From Kluyvera sp047971185 (GTDB taxonomy: Bacteria > Pseudomonadota > Gammaproteobacteria > Enterobacterales > Enterobacteriaceae): a stretch of DNA of 64,000 bases. Position numbers and translations under genes: made by a program. The stretch covers positions 62,001 to 126,000 of the forward strand of contig NZ_JBKDZH010000014.1 of assembly GCF_047971185.1 (NCBI RefSeq), read 5' to 3'. Positions 58,850 to 64,000 of the stretch are shown here, in pieces. How positions within the stretch are numbered: the stretch's first letter is position 1; each line of letters starts with the position of its first letter. Under the pieces are notes generated by a model. That model saw only the letters and a list, made by a program, of their open reading frames with translations, ran no database searches and had not been told where the DNA came from.

Positions 58850-61451
58850 AGCGCGAATTAAAACAAAACGTCGCATTTCACCGTTCTGGCTATTACCGGT
58901 CATCGCGCTGATGATTGCCGGCTGGCTTATCTGGAATAGCTACGAAGATCGCGGCACCACCATCACCATCGACTTTATGTCGGCGGACGGTATTGTTCCC
59001 GGCCGCACGCCGGTACGATTCCAGGGCGTTGAGGTGGGTACGGTGCAGGATATTCGTCTGGCCAGCGATCGCAGCAAAATTGAGGTGCGCGCCAGCATCA
59101 AAAGCGATATGGATGACGCCCTGCGCCAGGAGACCCAGTTCTGGCTGGTGACGCCAAAAGCCTCTCTGGCCGGGGTTTCCGGGCTGGATGCGCTGGTTGG
59201 TGGCAACTACATCGGTATGATGCCGGGTAAAGGCGAGCCGCGTGAGCACTTCACCGCGCTCGACACCCAGCCGAAATATCGCCTCAACAACGGCGAGCTG
59301 ATGATCCATCTGCATGCGCCGGACCTCGGTTCGCTCAACAGCGGCTCACTGGTCTATTTCCGTAAAATTCCGGTCGGCCGCGTCTACGACTACACCATTA
59401 ACCCGAACAATCAGGGCGTGACCATTGACGTGCTGATTGAACGCCGCTTCACCAATCTGGTGAAAAAAGGCAGCCGTTTCTGGAACGTCTCCGGCGTGAA
59501 AGCCGACGTGGGCCTCAGCGGCGCGAAGGTGCAGCTTGAAAGCCTGGCCGCGCTGGTTAACGGTGCGATTGCTTTTGATTCGCCGCAGGATTCCCAGGCA
59601 GCGGCGCAGAACGACGAGTTTGGCCTGTATGAAGACCTGGCGCACAGCCAGCGCGGCGTACTGATCCAACTCCAGTTGCCCAACGGTGACGGCCTGAAAG
59701 CCGGCTCAACGCCGATGCTGTATCAGGGGCTGGAAGTGGGCCAACTGACCAAAATGACGTTAAACCCTGACAGTTCAGTGACCGGGGAGATGACCGTCGA
59801 CCCAAGCGTGGTGTCGCTGCTGCGGGAAAAAACGCGCATCGAGCTGCATCAGCCGAAGCTGTCGCTGGAGAACACCAACCTCAGTCAGTTGCTCACCGGC
59901 AGCACGTTTGAACTGGTGCCCGGCGAAGGCGCGCCAAAAGATCGTTTCACCGTTCTTGCCTCGGATAAGACGCTGTTGCAGCAGCCCGGCGTGATGACCC
60001 TGACCCTGACCGCGCCGGAAAGCTACGGCATCGATGCCGGGCAGCCGATCATGCTGCACGGCGTGCGCATCGGCCAGGTGATGGAACGGACGCTGAGCGC
60101 GAAAGGCATCAGCTTCGCCATCGCCATTGACCCGCAGTACCGGGACCTGCTGCACGGCGACAGCAAGTTTGTGGTGAACAGCAAAATGGATGTGAAGGTG
60201 GGTATCGACGGCGTGGAGTTCCTCGGCGCCAGCGCCAACGAGTGGCTGAGCGGCGGTATCCGCATTCTCCCGGGCGAAAAAGGGCCAATGAAGGCCAGCT
60301 ATCCGCTGTTTGCCAATCTGGAAAAAGCGCAGGAAAACAACCTCAGCGACTTCCCGACCACTACGCTGATGCTCACCGCAGAAACGCTGCCGGACATTCA
60401 GACCGGCTCGGTGGTGCTGTACCGTAAGTTTGAAGTCGGTGAGATCACCTCCGTACAGCCGCGCGCTAACGCTTTTGATATTGCGGTGCACATCAAGCCG
60501 GAATACCGCTCGCTGCTGACCCAGAACAGCGTGTTCTGGGCCGAAGGCGGCGCGAAGGTGCAGCTCAACGGCGGCGGGCTGACGGTGCAGGCTTCACCGC
60601 TTTCGCGAGCGCTGAAAGGCGCGGTCAGCTTTGACAACATCAGCGAAGCGAATAACGGTACCCGCAAGGGCGATAAGCGCGTCCTGTTCCCGTCAGAAAC
60701 CGCCGCGCGCGCGGTGGGCGGCCAGATTACGCTGCACGCCTTCGATGCCGACAAGCTCTCTGCCGGTATGCCCATTCGCTATCTCGGTATTGATATCGGC
60801 CAGGTGCAAAGCCTGGAGCTCAACGCCTCACGCAACGAAGTGCAGGCCAGCGCCGTGCTCTATCCTGAATACGTCAATACCTTTGCCCGCCGCGGTACGC
60901 GTTTCTCGGTGATTACGCCACAAATTTCGGCGGCAGGCGTCGAGCACCTCGATACCCTACTACAGCCGTACGTCAACGTTGAGCCGGGCCACGGCGAGCT
61001 GCGCCGTGACTTTGAACTGCAGGAAGCGACCATCTCTGACTCGCGTTATCTGAACGGCCTGAACGTGGTGGTCGAAGCGCCAGAGTCCGGTTCGCTCAGC
61101 ATCGGCACGCCGGTTCTGTTCCGCGGGATTGAAGTGGGTACCGTCACCGGTCTGCGCCTCGGCAGCCTGTCTGACCGCGTCATGATCGAGATGCGTATCG
61201 GCCAGCGCTACCAGCATCTGGTGCGTAATAACTCGGTGTTCTGGCTGGCATCCGGCTATAGCCTCGACTTTGGTCTGATAGGCGGAGTGGTGAAAACCGG
61301 TACCTTCAATCAGTTCATTCGCGGCGGTATCGCTTTCGCCACGCCGCCGGGCACGCCGCTGGCGCCAAAAGCGCAGGAAGGTAAACACTTCCTGCTGCTG
61401 GAGTCCGAACCGAAAGAGTGGCGCGAATGGGGCACCGCCCTGCCGCGCTAA
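58818..61451 (+). CDS. letB: Lipid transport tunnel protein LetB (seven MCE domains)
   Basis: An 877-residue protein, the same length as E. coli LetB (YebT). One N-terminal membrane helix (ISPFWLLPVIALMIAGWLIW) anchors seven consecutive MCE domains recognisable by 'G.pV.y.G..vG.V' cores: TPVRFQGVEVGTVQDIRL, SLVYFRKIPVGRVYDY, TPMLYQGLEVGQLTKM, QPIMLHGVRIGQVMER, SVVLYRKFEVGEITSV, MPIRYLGIDIGQVQSL and TPVLFRGIEVGTVTGL. The stacked hexameric rings make a periplasm-spanning lipid tunnel. ATG 58818 is the family start. Confidence 0.96.
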   Translation: MSQETPASQTEARIKTKRRISPFWLLPVIALMIAGWLIWNSYEDRGTTITIDFMSADGIVPGRTPVRFQGVEVGTVQDIRLASDRSKIEVRASIKSDMDDALRQETQFWLVTPKASLAGVSGLDALVGGNYIGMMPGKGEPREHFTALDTQPKYRLNNGELMIHLHAPDLGSLNSGSLVYFRKIPVGRVYDYTINPNNQGVTIDVLIERRFTNLVKKGSRFWNVSGVKADVGLSGAKVQLESLAALVNGAIAFDSPQDSQAAAQNDEFGLYEDLAHSQRGVLIQLQLPNGDGLKAGSTPMLYQGLEVGQLTKMTLNPDSSVTGEMTVDPSVVSLLREKTRIELHQPKLSLENTNLSQLLTGSTFELVPGEGAPKDRFTVLASDKTLLQQPGVMTLTLTAPESYGIDAGQPIMLHGVRIGQVMERTLSAKGISFAIAIDPQYRDLLHGDSKFVVNSKMDVKVGIDGVEFLGASANEWLSGGIRILPGEKGPMKASYPLFANLEKAQENNLSDFPTTTLMLTAETLPDIQTGSVVLYRKFEVGEITSVQPRANAFDIAVHIKPEYRSLLTQNSVFWAEGGAKVQLNGGGLTVQASPLSRALKGAVSFDNISEANNGTRKGDKRVLFPSETAARAVGGQITLHAFDADKLSAGMPIRYLGIDIGQVQSLELNASRNEVQASAVLYPEYVNTFARRGTRFSVITPQISAAGVEHLDTLLQPYVNVEPGHGELRRDFELQEATISDSRYLNGLNVVVEAPESGSLSIGTPVLFRGIEVGTVTGLRLGSLSDRVMIEMRIGQRYQHLVRNNSVFWLASGYSLDFGLIGGVVKTGTFNQFIRGGIAFATPPGTPLAPKAQEGKHFLLLESEPKEWREWGTALPR

Positions 61452-61467
61452 CCTCCCCCCCTCACGT

Positions 61468-61494
61468 GCCGGTGTCCCGACACCGGCGCGTTTT
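61468..61494 (+). terminator. Terminator after letAB
   Basis: 8-bp stem GCCGGTGT / ACACCGGC with a CCCG loop, then GCGTTTT, 17 nt after the letB stop. The T-run is short; rsmF starts 43 nt later, so read-through is possible. Confidence 0.75.
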
Positions 61495-61536
61495 ATGATA
61501 GACTGCGCGCTCTTTATCTCCTTGTGGTATTCGCCA

Positions 61537-62976
61537 GTGGCTCAAAACTCTGTCTATTTTCCTGATGAATTCCTTGCGCAGATGCGTGAGGCCATGCCCG
61601 CTCATCTGTCGTTTGATGCATTTCTCGCCGCCTGCCAGCGACCGCTGCGCCGCAGTATTCGCGTGAATACGCTAAAAATCACGGTTGAGGATTTCCTTGC
61701 ACTGGTTGCCCCCTACGGCTGGCAGCTAACGCCGGTACCGTGGTGCGCGGAAGGTTTCTGGATTGAGCGTGATGACGAGGACGCCTTGCCGCTGGGTAGC
61801 ACCGCGGAACATCTGAGCGGGCTGTTTTATATTCAGGAAGCCAGCTCGATGCTGCCGGTGGCGGCGCTGTTTGCCGACGGGCTGGAGCCGGTACGGGTGA
61901 TGGACGTTGCCGCCGCGCCGGGTTCCAAAACCACCCAGATTGCCGCCCGAATGGGCAACCGTGGCATGCTGCTGGCGAACGAGTTCTCCGCCAGTCGGGT
62001 GAAGGTGCTGCACGCCAACATTAGCCGCTGCGGTATCAGCAATACGGCGCTGACCCACTTTGATGGCCGGGTGTTCGGTGCCGCCTTACCCGAATGTTTT
62101 GATGCCATTCTGCTCGACGCCCCCTGCTCCGGTGAAGGCGTGGTGCGCAAAGATCCCGATGCGCTGAAAAACTGGTCGCTGGCCAGCAACCAGGCGATCG
62201 CCGAAACCCAGCGCGAGCTGATCGACAGCGCCTTCCACGCGCTGCGCCCGGGCGGCACGCTGGTCTACTCCACCTGTACGCTAAACCGCGACGAAAACGA
62301 GTCGGTCATCGCCTGGCTGCTGGCGCGTTACCCGCAGGAAGTGGAAATTGTGCCGCTAGGCGAGCTATTTTCAAGCGCCGACCAGGTGCTGACGGCAGAA
62401 GGCTTCCTGCACGTGTTCCCGCAAATTTATGACTGCGAAGGTTTCTTCGTGGCGCGACTGCGCAAGACCGCCGCCGTTGAACCGCTGCCCGCGCCGGGCT
62501 ACAAGGTGGGTAAATTTCCGTTCACCCCGATGAAAACGCGCGAATCGGCCGCCGTTGAGAGCGCCGCGCGCAGCGTGGGTATTGAATGGGATGAGGCGCT
62601 AACGCTGTGGCAGCGCGACAAAGAGGTGTGGTTATTCCCTGCCGACATCGCGCCGCTGCTGGGTCAGGTTCGTTTTTCCCGTATCGGGTTGAAGCTTGCC
62701 GAAACCCATAACAAAGGGTTCCGCTGGCAGCATGAGGCGGTGGTTGCACTGGCTAATACGCAAAAATTGGGACATGAGCTGACGCTGGAAGAAGCGCAGG
62801 AGTGGTATCGCGGCCGTGATGTCTATCCACAGCAGCTACCGGTTCAGGATGACGTTATTGTCACCTTCCAGGGCTTCCCGCTTGGGCTGGCGAAGCGCAT
62901 TGGATCACGGTTAAAAAACAGCTATCCCCGTGAGCTGGTGCGCGATGGAAAGCTCTTTGCCAGCAGGTCCGAGTAG
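61537..62976 (+). CDS. rsmF: 16S rRNA (cytosine1407-C5)-methyltransferase
   Basis: A 479-residue protein, the E. coli length, read from GTG at 61537 (VAQNSVYFPDEFLAQMREAM); the upstream in-frame ATG at 61495 lies in the terminator of letB. SAM motif MDVAAAPGSKTTQIAARMGN, DAPCSGEG and STCTLNRDENE with its two active-site cysteines are all present. The C-terminal PUA-like part ends LKNSYPRELVRDGKLF. It methylates C1407 in the decoding region of 16S rRNA. Confidence 0.96.
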   Translation: MAQNSVYFPDEFLAQMREAMPAHLSFDAFLAACQRPLRRSIRVNTLKITVEDFLALVAPYGWQLTPVPWCAEGFWIERDDEDALPLGSTAEHLSGLFYIQEASSMLPVAALFADGLEPVRVMDVAAAPGSKTTQIAARMGNRGMLLANEFSASRVKVLHANISRCGISNTALTHFDGRVFGAALPECFDAILLDAPCSGEGVVRKDPDALKNWSLASNQAIAETQRELIDSAFHALRPGGTLVYSTCTLNRDENESVIAWLLARYPQEVEIVPLGELFSSADQVLTAEGFLHVFPQIYDCEGFFVARLRKTAAVEPLPAPGYKVGKFPFTPMKTRESAAVESAARSVGIEWDEALTLWQRDKEVWLFPADIAPLLGQVRFSRIGLKLAETHNKGFRWQHEAVVALANTQKLGHELTLEEAQEWYRGRDVYPQQLPVQDDVIVTFQGFPLGLAKRIGSRLKNSYPRELVRDGKLFASRSE

Positions 62977-63088
62977 TGCATAAAAAAAGCGCACTTTTTA
63001 ACTGGCGTAATTCTCCAGGTTGACTACGCTGAAAAGGTACGGCCTAACTGGTCGTACCACAACGGTCAGCAGATTAACGGAGAGCATT

Positions 63089-63328
63089 ATGAGTAAAACC
63101 AGCGTACGCATTGGCGCATTCGAAATTGATGACGCCGTGCTGCACGCCGATCAGCACGGCGAGCGAACGTTAAGTATCCCTTGTAAGTCCGACCCTGATT
63201 TATGTATGCAGCTCGATGCCTGGGACGCTGACACCAGCATCCCGGCCCTACTTGATGGCGAACGTTCCGTTCTTTATCGCAAGCACTACGATCAACCGTC
63301 CGACGCCTGGGTTATGCGGCTTGTCTAA
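63089..63328 (+). CDS. yebV: Small protein YebV
   Basis: A 79-residue protein homologous to E. coli YebV (MSKTSVRIGAFEIDDAVLHA, then SIPCKSDPDLCMQLDAWDAD), function unknown. Start ATG 63089 (GGAGA 6-8 nt upstream) is the family start; the ORF extends further upstream without similarity. A weak hairpin AAAAAG...CTTTTT near 62984-62999 lies between rsmF and yebV. Confidence 0.92.
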   Translation: MSKTSVRIGAFEIDDAVLHADQHGERTLSIPCKSDPDLCMQLDAWDADTSIPALLDGERSVLYRKHYDQPSDAWVMRLV

Positions 63329-63337
63329 CCCAAAAGG

Positions 63338-63365
63338 AACCCGCCCATAGGCGGGTTATTTATTT
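63338..63365. terminator. Terminator between convergent yebV and the acyltransferase gene
   Basis: 8-bp stem AACCCGCC / GGCGGGTT with a CATA loop, followed by ATTTATTT, 10 nt after the yebV stop. Confidence 0.85.
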
Positions 63366-64000
63366 GGCGTGCGGCACCACTTTATACAAAGAGGCTTCGC
63401 CGCGCGGTCGGGTTTTAAACCGACGGTGCACCCACAGATACTGCTCCGGCGCACGTAAAATCTCACGTTCAATAATTTTATTCATATAGCACGCCGCCGA
63501 AACCTCATCGCCACGAGGATAATCTGTCATCGCTTCGCTGATATGCAGGGTATAACCGCGCTTGCAGGGCTTACGCACCATCGTGACGGTCAGCATGGCC
63601 GCGCCGGAAAGGCGAGATAACACGTTCGTACCGTTGGTGGTCGCCGCTTCGCTCACCGAGAAGAACGGCGCAAAGACGCTGCCTTTCGGGCCGTAGTCTT
63701 GATCGGGCGCGAACCAGACGGCTTCACCCGCCTTCAGCGCCTGCACCAGGCCGCGCAGGTTACGACGGTCAATCATCGCCTTATTCGAACGCAGACGCCC
63801 GGTGGTCTGCACCCACTCCATCAGCGGATCGTTGTGCGGACGGTAGGTTGCCATCATCGGACGGCACAGCCCCATCGCACGGCCGCCAAGCTCCAGCGAC
63901 ATAAAGTGAACGCCAACCACCATCACGCCGCGCTGCTCTTTCAGCGCGTTCATCAGGTTGGCATAGCCTTCCACGTCAAACCATTTCTTCACGCGGGCAT
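63360..64000 (-). CDS. Lipid A acyltransferase of the LpxL/LpxP type, N-terminus cut by the window edge
   Basis: The visible 213 codons (open to the edge, ...ARVKKWFDVEGYANLMNALK) are the C-terminal two-thirds of a late lipid A acyltransferase. Motifs: VVGVHFMSLELGGRAMGL (catalytic HX4E), YRPHNDPLMEWVQTTGRLRS NK, PDQDYGPKGSVFAPFFSVSE and QYLWVHRRFKTRP. It is closer to LpxL/LpxP than to LpxM in the 'YRPhNDPl..W' and 'HRRFKTRP' signatures. Klebsiella carry such extra LpxL-type genes (LpxL2). E. coli has yebW and pphA after yebV, so the order here differs. The acyl chain added cannot be told from the sequence. Confidence 0.85.
   Translation of the reverse strand, partial: ARVKKWFDVEGYANLMNALKEQRGVMVVGVHFMSLELGGRAMGLCRPMMATYRPHNDPLMEWVQTTGRLRSNKAMIDRRNLRGLVQALKAGEAVWFAPDQDYGPKGSVFAPFFSVSEAATTNGTNVLSRLSGAAMLTVTMVRKPCKRGYTLHISEAMTDYPRGDEVSAACYMNKIIEREILRAPEQYLWVHRRFKTRPRGEASLYKVVPHAK

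Noticed and set aside
1..64000. CRISPR arrays, tRNA and rRNA genes
   Set aside because: No regularly spaced repeats of CRISPR type and no recognisable tRNA or rRNA sequence were seen on reading; prophage insertion here is in a protein gene, not a tRNA.

Overview
The window is a piece of an enterobacterial chromosome. Its left 26 kb is most of a prophage; the right 38 kb is conserved host backbone. Host gene order (yoaH-pabB-nudL-sdaA-pdeD-yoaE-manXYZ-yobD-mntP-rlmA-cspC-yobF-yebO-mgrB-yobH-kdgR-yebQ ... htpX-prc-proQ-msrC-letA-letB-rsmF-yebV) matches the E. coli 40-41 min region, with differences pointing to a Klebsiella/Raoultella/Enterobacter-like relative: a pgaABCD cluster lies between yebQ and htpX, and an LpxL-type acyltransferase follows yebV. 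The species cannot be fixed from this alone.

Prophage (left edge to about 26,050). It combines a Mu-like replication/head set (GemA-like protein, DUF3486 small terminase, TerL, DUF935-type portal, gpF-like head protein, gpI-type protease with a nested scaffold) with a P2-like contractile tail (gpV, gpW, gpJ, gpI, sheath, tube, gpU-like, gpX, gpD, fibre, fibre-assembly protein). The transposase or integrase, repressor and left end lie outside the window. The structural genes form several transcription units in alternating directions. Three copies of one palindrome, TGGCAG(T/A)ACTGCCA, lie at the starts of these units. In every direction where a unit begins, a -10-like hexamer starts exactly 27.5 bp from the palindrome centre (five of five). 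In the one direction with no gene, it does not. This looks like a late-promoter system run by an unidentified activator. The tail chaperone gene appears to have a -1 frameshift extension, the sheath carries two Ig-like insertions, and the left operon ends in an AT-rich gene for a secreted protein.

The prophage has interrupted a heparinase II/III-type polysaccharide lyase gene; only its 3' part remains here (about 26,048-27,695). A secreted phosphodiester glycosidase-domain protein follows.

Host backbone. The genes cover p-aminobenzoate synthesis (pabB), CoA pyrophosphatase (nudL), serine deaminase (sdaA), c-di-GMP hydrolysis (pdeD), mannose PTS (manXYZ), manganese export (mntP, with two MntR-like boxes and a yybP-ykoY riboswitch), 23S rRNA methylation (rlmA), cold-shock-family protein (cspC), PhoQ feedback (mgrB), pectin-catabolism repression (kdgR), an MFS pump (yebQ), a LuxR-type regulator, poly-GlcNAc production and export (pgaABCD, with GGA motifs in the leader suggesting CsrA control), membrane proteolysis (htpX, prc), an RNA chaperone (proQ), methionine sulfoxide reduction (msrC), lipid transport (letAB) and 16S rRNA methylation (rsmF). 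mgrB (47 codons, GTG start) and yobF are intact or nearly so. yobF has a 1-nt shift relative to E. coli that lets it run into cspC. I saw no rRNA, tRNA or CRISPR array.
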